Origin: Bifidobacterium saguini DSM 23967
GTDB taxonomy: Bacteria > Actinomycetota > Actinomycetes > Actinomycetales > Bifidobacteriaceae
DNA length: 40,571 nucleotides
Reading direction: 5' to 3'
NCBI RefSeq assembly: GCF_000741715.1
Contig: NZ_JGZN01000001.1
Coordinates: 1 to 40,571, forward strand
Shown here: positions 27,957 through 36,376 of the stretch, piece by piece
Numbering within the stretch: position 1 is the stretch's first letter
Layout: each line of letters starts with the position of its first letter
The notes under the pieces: model-generated
What the model saw: only the letters and a program-made list of their open reading frames with translations
Database searches by the model: none
What the model was told of the DNA's origin: nothing
Position numbers and translations under genes: made by a program

Positions 27957-27990
27957 TGAGTCTCGCTTGTGACGAGTCCGAGATTGAAGG
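27957..27990. repeat. 34-nt post-gene repeat, copy A
   Basis: TGAGTCTCGC-N6-CGAGTCCG-N2-ATTG-N-AGG. It matches copy B at 32900-32933 at 26 of 34 positions, with the differences mostly in the loop and two short spacers. It forms a small CTCG/CGAG stem. Confidence 0.6.
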
Positions 27991-28004
27991 ATCGTAGCTC
28001 TATA

Positions 28005-28131
28005 GACTGTAGGTTTTCCAACACTGACTGTAGGTTTTTGAACACTGACTGTAGGATTTCCAACGAAATTCGTTCAAAAACCTACAGTCAGTGTCAGAAA
28101 ACCTACAGTGACCGTTTGAAAACCTACAGTC
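28005..28131. repeat. palindromic array of six 21-nt repeats (three direct, three inverted)
   Basis: Three head-to-tail copies of a 21-nt unit, GACTGTAGGTTTTNNAACACT and variants, start at 28005, 28026 and 28047. After the centre AACGAAATTCGTT, three inverted copies occupy 28071-28089, 28090-28109 and 28110-28131. The whole can fold into a hairpin of about 60 bp. It lies between the convergent alpha-galactosidase and ROK regulator genes. A GTG-initiated frame (27969-28175) would encode 7-residue repeats (DCRxxNT, then KTYSxxx) because the unit is 7 codons long, but no ribosome site supports it. Nothing else is seen in 28132-28226. Confidence 0.85.
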
Positions 28132-28226
28132 AAACAGATGGGTGGCGGGAATATGGGTGGTTGCCATCTGACTAGGTGGTGATCACCGTCTGACTATGAC
28201 TGGAATCATCCTGATATAACGACGAA

Positions 28227-29441
28227 TCAGCCGATATGCTTCACGATGACGCGACTGGCAGCGGCTTTGGCCCATAGCTGCCAGTCGTGATTCACTATCG
28301 TGAACTTCACCGGTTGAGTCTGACTATGACGGTAATACCGGATGCCATCACGCAACGAATCCGTGCCGAGCTTCGCCAGAAACGCGGATTCACCGGCGAT
28401 CATCACATGCCCGGGCATCGCGATATTCGCCACCATCGCCACTAGTGCACCCAAGCGGAAGCATGTGCGATGCACCAGCTGTGTAGCCTGCGGAACTCGG
28501 GCTCGAGCATCACGGGCAAAGTCCTCGAATGTCACTGGTTTGCCCACAATCGCGGAATACTGTTCAGCAATCGAATCGTCAGTCAAACATTGCGAACAGC
28601 CGATATGCCCGCTTATGCAGCGCGGGCCTTCCGGATCCACCAGCACATGGCCCACCAGGCCATAGCTTTTATCTGGATAGCTCACCGGCTCACCATGCAC
28701 AGCGAGCGAATACCCTACGCCAATGCCAATGGTTACCACGGCGAACATATCCAATCCAACGCCTGGGCCAAACCAAGAAGCATCCACCAGCAGTGAATCA
28801 ATATCATTAAAGACACCGCACGGCAGGCCGGTTTCGCGGCCAACCATAGCGCCTAAATCCGTCGGACCATCCCAGTGCAGGAATGGCGCGAACGTCACCA
28901 CGGAATCATCCACCACATGACCGCCCACGGCCACGCCTACCGCAGTAGGGGAGGGGAGACCCGCAGTTGCAACATCCTCTGAACAGGCGGCCGTTAGTTG
29001 AGCAATCGCAGTAGCCACATATTCCGGCGACTGATCATCACCAATCGGCAGCTCATGACGGTCGGAAACCACCTCGCCATGAGCGTTCACCGCGGCGGAC
29101 ACAATCGAAGTGCCGTGCACCTTCACTCCCACGAACGTGCGTGCATTGGCACACAGTACCAGCGAAGTCTGCGGGCGGCCGCGCCTATCCGAGCTCTCTT
29201 TCGGAGTGAACCGCTCCGGCAGCTTGCCAGTGAGCCCAGCAGTTGCGCTCGCCGGCAGCTCCTCAATCACCCCTGCATAAATCAAATCACTAGTGATTCT
29301 GGACAGTGCACCTTGGCTCAATCCCAGCATTTGCGCCAACGTGGTGCGTGCGATCGGACCGTACTGCGCCACGGCAGCAGCTACGCGATGCGTATGTTCA
29401 GAACCGGAAAACCATTGTGGAATCGCATTGGAATCAGCCAA
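28227..29441 (-). CDS. ROK-family transcriptional regulator (probable alpha-galactoside regulator)
   Basis: DNA-binding sugar-responsive regulator of 404 aa. The N-terminal winged helix (residues about 18-60: PIARTTLAQMLGLSQGALSR) is followed by an ATP/sugar-binding ROK domain with GVGVAVGG-like glycine stretches and a Cys-rich zinc segment, RCISGHIGCSQC. The start codon is TTG at 29441, supported by AAAGGGG about 7 nt upstream and by the HTH position; no ATG is available nearby. It is divergent from the ABC binding protein and convergent with aga, so control of both is likely. In bifidobacteria this position holds the raffinose regulator; the effector is inferred, not seen. Confidence 0.88.
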   Translation of the reverse strand: MADSNAIPQWFSGSEHTHRVAAAVAQYGPIARTTLAQMLGLSQGALSRITSDLIYAGVIEELPASATAGLTGKLPERFTPKESSDRRGRPQTSLVLCANARTFVGVKVHGTSIVSAAVNAHGEVVSDRHELPIGDDQSPEYVATAIAQLTAACSEDVATAGLPSPTAVGVAVGGHVVDDSVVTFAPFLHWDGPTDLGAMVGRETGLPCGVFNDIDSLLVDASWFGPGVGLDMFAVVTIGIGVGYSLAVHGEPVSYPDKSYGLVGHVLVDPEGPRCISGHIGCSQCLTDDSIAEQYSAIVGKPVTFEDFARDARARVPQATQLVHRTCFRLGALVAMVANIAMPGHVMIAGESAFLAKLGTDSLRDGIRYYRHSQTQPVKFTIVNHDWQLWAKAAASRVIVKHIG

Positions 29442-29619
29442 CCTATGCCCCTTTGCGAATAATTAATTGCGTTAATCACAAAATAGCGCGTTTTTACTTT
29501 CCAGCGCAAGCAGGCTCGCAGACGCTGGGAATGAAAACCCAAAATCGTTACCTTTGAGGGTGGAGGAATTGCCGCTGGCATTGGAGCCAGTGGTGGAAGG
29601 AAAGACAAAGGAGTCAGCA
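29442..29619. promoter_or_regulatory. divergent control region with operator-like inverted repeats
   Basis: The gap between the ROK gene and the binding-protein gene holds two candidate operators: ATTAA-ttgcg-TTAAT (29462-29476) and CCAGCG (29501-29506) with CGCTGG (29523-29528). AAAGGAG (29607-29613) serves the downstream ATG at 29620. The first palindrome sits in an AT-rich stretch beside the regulator start and is the better operator candidate. Confidence 0.45.
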
Positions 29620-30909
29620 ATGCTGTCAGATTCCCTGTACCCAACTTCCAGACTGAAGCGTTTAGGCGTGCGCGTGGCCGCAACGGTGTGCGCGCTCGCT
29701 GTGGGCTTCGGCCTGGCCGGCTGCGGTTCAAGCACCGCAGGAACCGTCACTCTCGACTTCTTCCAGTTCAAGTCCGAGGCTGCAGACACGTTCAAGGCCA
29801 TCGTTCAGGACTTTGAGAAGCAGAACCCGACCATCAAGGTCAATATCAACAACTCCGCCAACGCCCAAACTGATTTGCGCACCCGCTTCGTGAAAAACCG
29901 CGTGCCGGACGTCATCACGTTCAACGGCGATATCAGCTTCGGTATGTTCGCCGCATCCGGCGTTTTCTATGATTTCACTGACGAGCCGATTGTGGACACG
30001 CTCAATCCCGGCATGGTGAATATCGCCAAGAACCTGGTCCAGACCACGGACCCGGCCAAGAAGCGCCTGTACGGCCTGCCGTTCGCCGGCAACGCCTCGG
30101 GATACATCTACAACAAGGATCTGTTCAAACAGGTCGGCCTCGATCCGGAGAACCCGCCCACCACCTGGACCGAGTTCACGGACATGCTCAACACATTCAA
30201 GGCGGCCGGTATCAATCCGATTCAAGGCACGGTGGCGGACGCGTGGACCACGCAGGCGCCGCTTGCCTCGCTCGCCGGCACGCTCGTCCCTGAAACCAAG
30301 TACACCGAGCTGAAACAGGGCAAGACCACCTTCCAGGAACTGTGGAAGACGGCAGTCGAGAAGGAGGCCGAGCTCTTCACCTACTCCACCGCCGACACCG
30401 GCGTCACCTACCAGCAGGGCACGCAGAGCTTCGCCCAAGGCAAGGCCGCGATCATCCCGCTCGGCACCTACGCCATCCCGCAGATCCTGCTCATCAATAA
30501 AGACATCAACCTCGGCTTCGCGCAGATGCCTGCCTCGGATGATGCCGACGAGCAGATTCTCACCGCCGGCGACGACGTGATGCTTACCATCGGCGCCAAC
30601 ACCAAGCACAAGGACGAGGCGATGAAGCTCGTCGAGTTCATGATGCAGAAGGAACAGCTCGACGCCTACGCTGACGCCCAGTCCGCCATCACCCCGCTCA
30701 AGGACACGTACTTCGGCAACGAAGCGCTGGAAACCGTGCGCCCGTTCTTCGAGGAGAACCGTCTGGCCGATTTCTGCGACCACTACATCCCCTCGTCCAT
30801 CAATATCGGCGGCTATCTGCAGACCATGGTCACGTCCGGCAATACCGATCGATTCCTGAGCCAGATGCAGACCGAATGGGACAAGGTCCAGGCCAGGACC
30901 TTCGAGTGA
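29620..30909 (+). CDS. rafB: ABC transporter sugar-binding lipoprotein (raffinose type)
   Basis: Extracellular solute-binding lipoprotein of 429 aa. Basic N terminus, hydrophobic core and lipobox LAGC with lipidated C35, then a family-1 (MalE-like) fold with [24 protein letters not shown] at the start and aromatic-rich binding segments such as [22 protein letters not shown] 29620 follows AAAGGAG by 6 nt; the in-frame ATG at 29554 would spoil the signal peptide. It is first in a three-gene operon with two permeases. No ATPase gene is present, so a shared MsiK-like ATPase is expected, as is usual in actinobacteria. Raffinose specificity and the symbol are inferred from position next to the GH36 gene. 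Confidence 0.85.
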   Translation: MLSDSLYPTSRLKRLGVRVAATVCALAVGFGLAGCGSSTAGTVTLDFFQFKSEAADTFKAIVQDFEKQNPTIKVNINNSANAQTDLRTRFVKNRVPDVITFNGDISFGMFAASGVFYDFTDEPIVDTLNPGMVNIAKNLVQTTDPAKKRLYGLPFAGNASGYIYNKDLFKQVGLDPENPPTTWTEFTDMLNTFKAAGINPIQGTVADAWTTQAPLASLAGTLVPETKYTELKQGKTTFQELWKTAVEKEAELFTYSTADTGVTYQQGTQSFAQGKAAIIPLGTYAIPQILLINKDINLGFAQMPASDDADEQILTAGDDVMLTIGANTKHKDEAMKLVEFMMQKEQLDAYADAQSAITPLKDTYFGNEALETVRPFFEENRLADFCDHYIPSSINIGGYLQTMVTSGNTDRFLSQMQTEWDKVQARTFE

Positions 30910-30931
30910 CGAGCAGGAGAGGAGAACAATA

Positions 30932-31870
30932 ATGTCCAACGCAATCATCGGTCAGCCAGCATCGCGCAAGCCAGCCAAACCGGCCAAGAAGAAGGTCTCC
31001 GCCTTCTCCAAGCGCAAGGTCGATCCCGCCTACTACTGGATGGCGGTCCCGGCGGCGATCATCTTCGCCTTCTTCCTGTATCTGCCGTTCCTTGACGGTG
31101 TGAAGTACTCCTTCACCAACTCCCAGGGCTACGGCGACTACAAGTTCATCGGCTTCAAGAACTACATCGCCCTGTTCCAGGACAACCGTGTGGGCCACGC
31201 CTACCTGTTCACGCTGCTCATCGCCATCGCGATCACGGTGCTCATCAATGTGATCGCGCTGTTCCTGTCGGTGCTGCTGAACTCGAAGATCGCCTTCAAG
31301 AACGGCTTCCGCGCCATCTTCTTCGTGCCTTACACCCTCTCCGTGCTGGTCATCGGCTACGTGTTCAAATACATCTTCATGAACCCGCTGCCCGAGCTCG
31401 GCAAGGCGCTCGGCATCGAATGGCTGTCCACGTCGCTGCTGACCAACGAGCAGCTGAGCTGGATTCCGATCGTGTTTCTCGCCGTATGGCAGGGCGTGGC
31501 CTACTCCGTGCTCATCTACCTTGCCGGCCTGCAGACCATCGACGATGAGATCTACGAGGCCGCCGCCCTTGACGGCGTCAACCCGTGGCAGAAGTTCTGG
31601 AAGATCACCTTCCCGCTCATCGGACCGTTCTTCACCATCAACCTCGTGCTGTCCATGAAGAACGCGCTCGGCACGTTCGATCAGGTCGTGGCCTTGACCG
31701 ACGGCGGCCCGAACTCCGCCACCGAAACGGTCACTTACCTCATCTGGAAGGGCGGTCTGACCGGTGGCGAGTATGCCTACCAGACCGCGAACGCCGTGCT
31801 CTTCTTCATCGTGCTGGCGATTATCGCCTTCATCCAGCTGCGCATCTCCCGCAGCCAGGAACAGATCTGA
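30932..31870 (+). CDS. rafC: ABC sugar permease, MalF-like
   Basis: Inner-membrane permease subunit of 312 aa with six predicted helices. A Lys-rich cytoplasmic N terminus is followed by YYWMAVPAAIIFAFFLYLPF. The EAA loop that contacts the ATPase reads EIYEAAALDGVNPWQKFWKITFP in outline, near residue 208. GGAGAGGAG lies just before the ATG, and the gap to the binding-protein gene is 22 bp, so they are one operon. Its partner is the next permease. Confidence 0.9.
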   Translation: MSNAIIGQPASRKPAKPAKKKVSAFSKRKVDPAYYWMAVPAAIIFAFFLYLPFLDGVKYSFTNSQGYGDYKFIGFKNYIALFQDNRVGHAYLFTLLIAIAITVLINVIALFLSVLLNSKIAFKNGFRAIFFVPYTLSVLVIGYVFKYIFMNPLPELGKALGIEWLSTSLLTNEQLSWIPIVFLAVWQGVAYSVLIYLAGLQTIDDEIYEAAALDGVNPWQKFWKITFPLIGPFFTINLVLSMKNALGTFDQVVALTDGGPNSATETVTYLIWKGGLTGGEYAYQTANAVLFFIVLAIIAFIQLRISRSQEQI

Positions 31871-31891
31871 TTTCGGGTAGAGGAAAGACCA

Positions 31892-32776
31892 ATGACTACT
31901 GCAACTCTCGCTTCGCCATCCAAGTCCGGCGCTTCCGCCAAGGCCGCGCCCGTCAAGTACCGCAAGGACCGCAACATCAACTGGTGGCTGACCGCCGCCG
32001 TGGCCGTGCTGTCGCTGACGATTCTGGTACCGCTGTATTTCACCATCGTCACCGCGCTGAAAACCCCGGCCGAAGCCGGTACGTTCGCCCTGCCCACTTC
32101 GTGGCAGTGGGGTAATTTCGCCGACGCCTCCGCCAAGGTGAACTATCCGAAGGCCGCGCTCAACTCCGCAATCATCACGGTCGTGGCCGTGGTGCTCACC
32201 CTGCTGACCAACACCTTCGTGGCCTACGCGGTGGCCCGCAACATGGACAAGCGGTTCTTCCGCTTCCTGTATTACTTCTTCATCGCCGCCATGTTCGTGC
32301 CGTTCCCGGTGGTCATGCTGCCGATCGCCAAGCAGATGGGCTCGCTGCATCTGGATAACCAGCTTGGCCTGATCATCCTGTACACCGTTCTCGGTCTGGG
32401 CACCAACCTGTTCATCGCCACCGGCTTCATTCGCTCGATTCCGGTCTCGCTGGAAGAGGCGGCGCGCATCGATGGTGCGTCCACGTGGCGCATCTTCTGG
32501 ACCATCATCTTCCCGCTGATGAGCCCGATCAACGCCACCATCGCCATCCTGACCGCGCTGTGGGCTTGGAACGACTTCCTCCTGCCGTTGATCGTGCTTA
32601 CCGACCAGTCGAACCAGACCATCCCGCTGGCCCAGTACGTGTTCAGCTCGCAGTTCGCCACCAACTACCCGATGGCCTTCTCCAGCTACCTCATGGCGAT
32701 GGCCCCGATCCTCGTCGTCTACATCTTCGCCCAAAAGTGGGTCGTTGGTGGAGTCATGAGGGGCGCTGTTAAGTAA
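31892..32776 (+). CDS. rafD: ABC sugar permease, MalG-like
   Basis: Second permease subunit, 294 aa, six helices, with the EAA loop SLEEAARIDGASTWRIFW near residue 187. A GAGGAAAG site precedes the ATG and the gap to the previous gene is 21 bp. The last five codons and the TAA form the left arm of a 23-bp perfect hairpin, an unusual arrangement. It pairs with the MalF-like subunit to import alpha-galactosides; specificity is inferred from the locus. Confidence 0.9.
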   Translation: MTTATLASPSKSGASAKAAPVKYRKDRNINWWLTAAVAVLSLTILVPLYFTIVTALKTPAEAGTFALPTSWQWGNFADASAKVNYPKAALNSAIITVVAVVLTLLTNTFVAYAVARNMDKRFFRFLYYFFIAAMFVPFPVVMLPIAKQMGSLHLDNQLGLIILYTVLGLGTNLFIATGFIRSIPVSLEEAARIDGASTWRIFWTIIFPLMSPINATIAILTALWAWNDFLLPLIVLTDQSNQTIPLAQYVFSSQFATNYPMAFSSYLMAMAPILVVYIFAQKWVVGGVMRGAVK

Positions 32777-32811
32777 TTGCAGCGCGGGCGCTGCAATTAC
32801 TTAACAGCGCC
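32762..32811. terminator. 23-bp perfect hairpin containing the permease stop codon
   Basis: The arms 32762-32784 and 32789-32811 are perfectly complementary around a CGGG loop. The rafD stop (32774-32776) lies in the left arm. No T-run follows. Confidence 0.75.
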
Positions 32812-32831
32812 GAGCGAGACGAGCCGATTAA

Positions 32832-32857
32832 GAAAACAGCCCCGGTGGGCTGTTTTC
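32832..32857 (+). terminator. second hairpin after the ABC operon
   Basis: GAAAACAGCCC and GGGCTGTTTTC form an 11-bp stem with loop CGGT. The A/T ends of the arms make it a plausible intrinsic terminator in both directions. Confidence 0.7.
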
Positions 32858-32899
32858 CGGCTCGGGCGGCCGGCAGGCCGCGTACTCGCGAGGTAACAC

Positions 32900-32933
32900 T
32901 GAGTCTCGCCGCAGGCGAGTCCGTAATTGCAGG
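32900..32933. repeat. 34-nt post-gene repeat, copy B
   Basis: It matches copy A at 27957-27990. Here the stem is stronger, CTCGCC-gca-GGCGAG, while the flanking sequence is conserved, suggesting the structure rather than the loop is kept. Confidence 0.6.
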
Positions 32934-32969
32934 ACGCCGTCAAATAATTACTTTCCGGCACGTCCGATG

Positions 32970-33003
32970 AACAGCCCGATGGGAATAAAACCATCGGGCT
33001 GTT
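32970..33003 (+). terminator. third hairpin before the GH13 glucosidase gene
   Basis: AACAGCCCGATGG (32970-32982) pairs perfectly with CCATCGGGCTGTT (32991-33003) around GAATAAAA, followed by TCAATAATT. It isolates the glucosidase gene from the ABC operon or acts as an attenuator in its leader. Confidence 0.7.
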
Positions 33004-33058
33004 TCAATAATTACCAAGCAGTAATAATCAACGATGATTGATGAGAAAGGTCGCAGCG

Positions 33059-34882
33059 ATGACTAACGAACAGCGCATCGAGGTTCCCGACTCCGTTCGC
33101 ACCAACGGTGCAACTCCGAATCCGTGGTGGTCCAATGCCGTGGTGTATCAGGTGTACCCGCGTTCCTTCCAGGACACCAACGGTGACGGTCTGGGTGATA
33201 TCAAGGGCATTACCTCTCGCCTCGACTATTTGGCCGATCTTGGCGTCGATGTGGTTTGGCTCTCCCCGGTTTACAAGTCCCCGCAGGACGATAACGGTTA
33301 CGATATCTCCGATTATCAGGACATCGACCCGTTGTTTGGCTCCCTCGAAGACATGGACGAGCTGCTGGCCGAAGCCCACAAGCGTGGCCTGAAGATTGTG
33401 ATGGATTTGGTCGTGAACCACACCTCTGACGAGCACGCATGGTTCCAGGCTTCCAAGGACAAGAACGATCCGCACGCCGACTGGTACTGGTGGCGTCCTG
33501 CTCGCCCGGGTTTCGAACCTGGCACTCCGGGTGCCGAACCGAACCAGTGGGGCTCCTACTTCGGTGGCTCCGCATGGGAGTACTGCCCGGAGCGCGGCGA
33601 ATACTTCTTCCACCAGTATTCCAAGAAACAGCCTGACCTGAACTGGGAGAATCCAGCCGTACGTCACGCCGTGTACGACATGATGAACTGGTGGATGGAT
33701 CGCGGCATCGACGGCTTCCGTATGGACGTCATCACCCAGATTTCCAAGACCATCGACAAGAACGGCAAGCTGCCGGGTGAACCGGGTTCTGAAATTGAGG
33801 ATTATCCGGTCGGCCCGGAGGGCTATTCCTCCCCGTTCCCGTGGTGCTCGGACGGCCCGCGCGTGGATGAATTCCTCGCCGAAATGCGTCGCGAAGTCTT
33901 CGAAAAGCGCGAAGGCTACATGAACGTTGGCGAGGCTCCTGGCGTAGTTCCGGCTCGCAACGAGCACATCACCGATCCGGCCAACCGTGAGTTGGATATG
34001 CTGTTCCTCTTCGACCATGTAGGCGTTGATCAGAAGCCGACCTCCAAGTGGGATGTTGTGCCGTTCGAGGTCAAGAACTTGCGCGAGAAGATGGCCGGTC
34101 AGCAGGAAGCAGTAAAGAACGCCGGCTGGGCTAGCCTGTTCTTCTGCAACCATGACCAGCCGCGCGTGGTCTCCCGTTGGGGCGACGACACCACCGAGGA
34201 GAACCGTGTGCTGTCCGCCAAGGCCTTCGGTCTGCTGCTCCACATGCACCGCGGCACCCCATACATCTACCAGGGCGAAGAGCTCGGTATGACCGGCGCA
34301 CACTTCAAGAGCCTCGACCAGTATCGCGATCTGGAGTCGCTCAACGCTTTCCGCCAGCGCGTAGAGGAAGCCAAGATTCAGACGCCTGAATCGATGATGG
34401 ACGCCCTTGAGCTCATCGGCCGCGATAATGCGCGCACCCCGATGCAGTGGGATGGCTCGAAGTACGCCGGCTTCACCTCACCGGATGCCGCCACCGAACC
34501 GTGGATTTCCGTGAACCCGAACCATGCGGAGATCAACGCCGCCAGCGAATTCGATGATCCGAGCTCTGTGTATTCGTTCTACAAGCAGCTCATCGCACTG
34601 CGCCATGAGAAGGCAGTCGTTGCAGCTGGCGAATGGAACCTCATTGATTCGAATGACGAGCATGTGTACGCGTTCACCCGCACTCTGGGCCATGATCGTT
34701 TGCTGGTGGTGGTCAACCTGTCTGGCCGCACGGTTGATTTGCCGCATGACGCCAAGGAACTGGTTGCCGCTGGCGTCACCGAGCCGGACGTGCTGATTAG
34801 CAACTACGATGCCAGCCATACGGTCGTCTCCCTCGCCAACAGCGAGCTTGACCCGTGGGAGGCTGCTGTAATCCAGCTGTAA
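33059..34882 (+). CDS. GH13 alpha-glucosidase (oligo-1,6-glucosidase type)
   Basis: Cytoplasmic exo-acting alpha-glucosidase of 607 aa. It hydrolyses alpha-glucosides such as isomaltose, panose, sucrose or malto-oligosaccharides in this family. The start PWWSNAVVYQVYPRSFQDTNGDGLGD is typical of the oligo-1,6-glucosidase/trehalulose hydrolase group. Catalytic residues: D223 in GFRMDVI, E292 in VGEAPG, D366 in FCNHDQPR. DLVVNH (region I) is intact. ATG 33059 has AGAAAGG upstream; an in-frame ATG at 33038 lies before it. It is separated from the raf-type transporter by three hairpins, but the context suggests it processes the glucosidic part of imported oligosaccharides. Confidence 0.92.
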   Translation: MTNEQRIEVPDSVRTNGATPNPWWSNAVVYQVYPRSFQDTNGDGLGDIKGITSRLDYLADLGVDVVWLSPVYKSPQDDNGYDISDYQDIDPLFGSLEDMDELLAEAHKRGLKIVMDLVVNHTSDEHAWFQASKDKNDPHADWYWWRPARPGFEPGTPGAEPNQWGSYFGGSAWEYCPERGEYFFHQYSKKQPDLNWENPAVRHAVYDMMNWWMDRGIDGFRMDVITQISKTIDKNGKLPGEPGSEIEDYPVGPEGYSSPFPWCSDGPRVDEFLAEMRREVFEKREGYMNVGEAPGVVPARNEHITDPANRELDMLFLFDHVGVDQKPTSKWDVVPFEVKNLREKMAGQQEAVKNAGWASLFFCNHDQPRVVSRWGDDTTEENRVLSAKAFGLLLHMHRGTPYIYQGEELGMTGAHFKSLDQYRDLESLNAFRQRVEEAKIQTPESMMDALELIGRDNARTPMQWDGSKYAGFTSPDAATEPWISVNPNHAEINAASEFDDPSSVYSFYKQLIALRHEKAVVAAGEWNLIDSNDEHVYAFTRTLGHDRLLVVVNLSGRTVDLPHDAKELVAAGVTEPDVLISNYDASHTVVSLANSELDPWEAAVIQL

Positions 34883-34906
34883 TGCCACAAATGAGCGCTT
34901 GTTGAG

Positions 34907-34938
34907 ACGGCGGACCGTTCCTAACGGCCCGCCGTTTT
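34907..34938 (+). terminator. intrinsic terminator of the glucosidase gene
   Basis: ACGGCGG-a-CCGTT-cct-AACGG-c-CCGCCGT (34907-34935) is followed by TTT. Its T-run merges with the -10 box of the next gene. Confidence 0.8.
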
Positions 34939-34943
34939 ACAAT
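34938..34943 (+). promoter_or_regulatory. -10 box for leaderless ilvA
   Basis: TACAAT lies 7 nt before ATG 34951. No ribosome binding site is seen. The box overlaps the end of the T-run of the preceding terminator. Confidence 0.55.
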
Positions 34944-34950
34944 ATCGAGC

Positions 34951-36216
34951 ATGGAACAAAAGGATGTTTTAAAGGCGCTGCAACGTGATCACGCAGCGGA
35001 ACTGAAGCTCGCTGCCGAACGACTCAAGGGCACAGCCCGCCACACGGAGATTATTCCTTCTCCAGCATTGAGCGAAATGACCGGTCATGAGATTCTGCTG
35101 AAGCCCGAAAACCTTCAGGTCACTGGATCATTCAAGATTCGTGGCGCCTACAACAAGATTGCATCCCTTTCCGAAGAACAGCTTTCCCACGGTATCGTCA
35201 CCGCCTCCGCTGGCAACCATGCTCAAGGCGTTGCCTATGCCGCTCGCGAACGTGGTGCCAAGGCCACTATCTGCATGCCGCAAATCACTCCGCCGCTCAA
35301 GGTGGACGCCACCAAGGCCTACGGCGCTGACGTTGTGCTCTACGGTGATGTATTCGATGAAGCCGCGGCTCACGCCGCTGAGCTCGCCAAAACCGAAGGC
35401 ATGATTTACGTGCCGCCGTTCGACGACTATGAGGTCATCTGCGGTCAGGGCACCATCGGTCTGGAAATTCTCGAGGATGTGCCGAACGTCACCGACGTGG
35501 TCGTGCCGCTTGGCGGCGGTGGACTTGGTGCCGGCGTTGCGCTCGCCATCAAGACCTTCAGACCGGAAGTGCGCGTGATTGGCGCTATTCCGGAAGGTAG
35601 CCCTGCATGGAAGAACTCGTTTGCGGCCGGCCGCGTCACCGAAGCCGATCAGGTGATTACTTCGGCTGAGGGTGTCGCCGTCAAGCATCCGGGCGATTTG
35701 CCGTACGCGCTGCTCAATGAATTCCTTGATGATCTCGTCACCGTCACCGAGCGTGACATCAACGAGATGATTCTGCTCATGCTCGAAAAGCACAAGCTTG
35801 TGGTTGAGGCTGCCGGTGCAGTTTCGCTGGCCGCTCTGGAACATCTGAATCTACGCTCCCGCAAGTTCGCGGCCGCAGAAGGCCCGCATGTGGTGGTGCC
35901 GATTATGTCCGGCGGCAATATTGATACCGTGACGATGGGTGCCGTGATTCAGAAGGGCATGATTGCCCGCGGCCGCATTATGAACTTTGAAGTTGAGCTT
36001 CCGGATACGCCAGGTCAGCTCGTCAAGGTCGCCACTTTGCTTGCCAAGGAACGTGCGAACGTGATTGCCCTCGATCACGATCAGTTCAAGGCGTCCGGCC
36101 ACTACACGAATGCGGTGTCGCTCGGCGTCACGGTTGAGACCAATGGCCCGGACCACATCGACCGCATTCTTGCAGCGCTCAAGGAAGCCGGCTTCCAGCC
36201 CAAGCGCATTTACTGA
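34951..36216 (+). CDS. ilvA: threonine ammonia-lyase with ACT domain
   Basis: PLP-dependent threonine deaminase of 421 aa, producing 2-oxobutyrate and ammonia, the first step to isoleucine. The PLP lysine is K62 in GSFKIRGAYNK; the glycine-rich phosphate loop is PLGGGGLGAG (about 187), and SAGNHAQGVAYAA is near 86. A single C-terminal ACT domain begins at about residue 346 (NFEVELPDTPGQL). This short form resembles TdcB-like enzymes more than the two-ACT-like E. coli IlvA, so biosynthetic or catabolic use cannot be fixed from sequence. Transcription is separated from the glucosidase gene by a terminator directly overlapping its own promoter. Confidence 0.93.
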   Translation: MEQKDVLKALQRDHAAELKLAAERLKGTARHTEIIPSPALSEMTGHEILLKPENLQVTGSFKIRGAYNKIASLSEEQLSHGIVTASAGNHAQGVAYAARERGAKATICMPQITPPLKVDATKAYGADVVLYGDVFDEAAAHAAELAKTEGMIYVPPFDDYEVICGQGTIGLEILEDVPNVTDVVVPLGGGGLGAGVALAIKTFRPEVRVIGAIPEGSPAWKNSFAAGRVTEADQVITSAEGVAVKHPGDLPYALLNEFLDDLVTVTERDINEMILLMLEKHKLVVEAAGAVSLAALEHLNLRSRKFAAAEGPHVVVPIMSGGNIDTVTMGAVIQKGMIARGRIMNFEVELPDTPGQLVKVATLLAKERANVIALDHDQFKASGHYTNAVSLGVTVETNGPDHIDRILAALKEAGFQPKRIY

Positions 36217-36243
36217 TACATATTTGCGGATGGTGCGCAGACC

Positions 36244-36330
36244 GCGAAGGGCTGTGGCATGATGTTCCCGACACGCTCAAGGCCGTTCGGCCAAGCTTAC
36301 GGTCGGGGACATCATGCCACAGCCCTTCGC
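36244..36330. terminator. very long bidirectional hairpin between ilvA and the sirtuin gene
   Basis: A perfect 22-bp stem (36244-36265 with 36309-36330) extends through a T-G wobble into CCCGAC (36267-36272) with GTCGGG (36302-36307), about 29 pairs in total. A small GGCC-gttc-GGCC hairpin tops it. No T-run is present. It is followed on the other side by the opposing gene's stop at 36377. Confidence 0.85.
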
Positions 36331-36376
36331 TTTACTCCGTGAATAGTATGTTCGCTATAACGTTGACGCGAATCGA

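Noticed and set aside
28005..28131. CRISPR array
   Set aside because: Units are contiguous 21-mers with no spacers, half are inverted, and no cas gene is in the window.
27969..28175. 68-codon peptide with 7-residue repeats
   Set aside because: GTG start without ribosome site; the peptide periodicity follows simply from the 21-nt DNA repeat and changes character at the inversion point.
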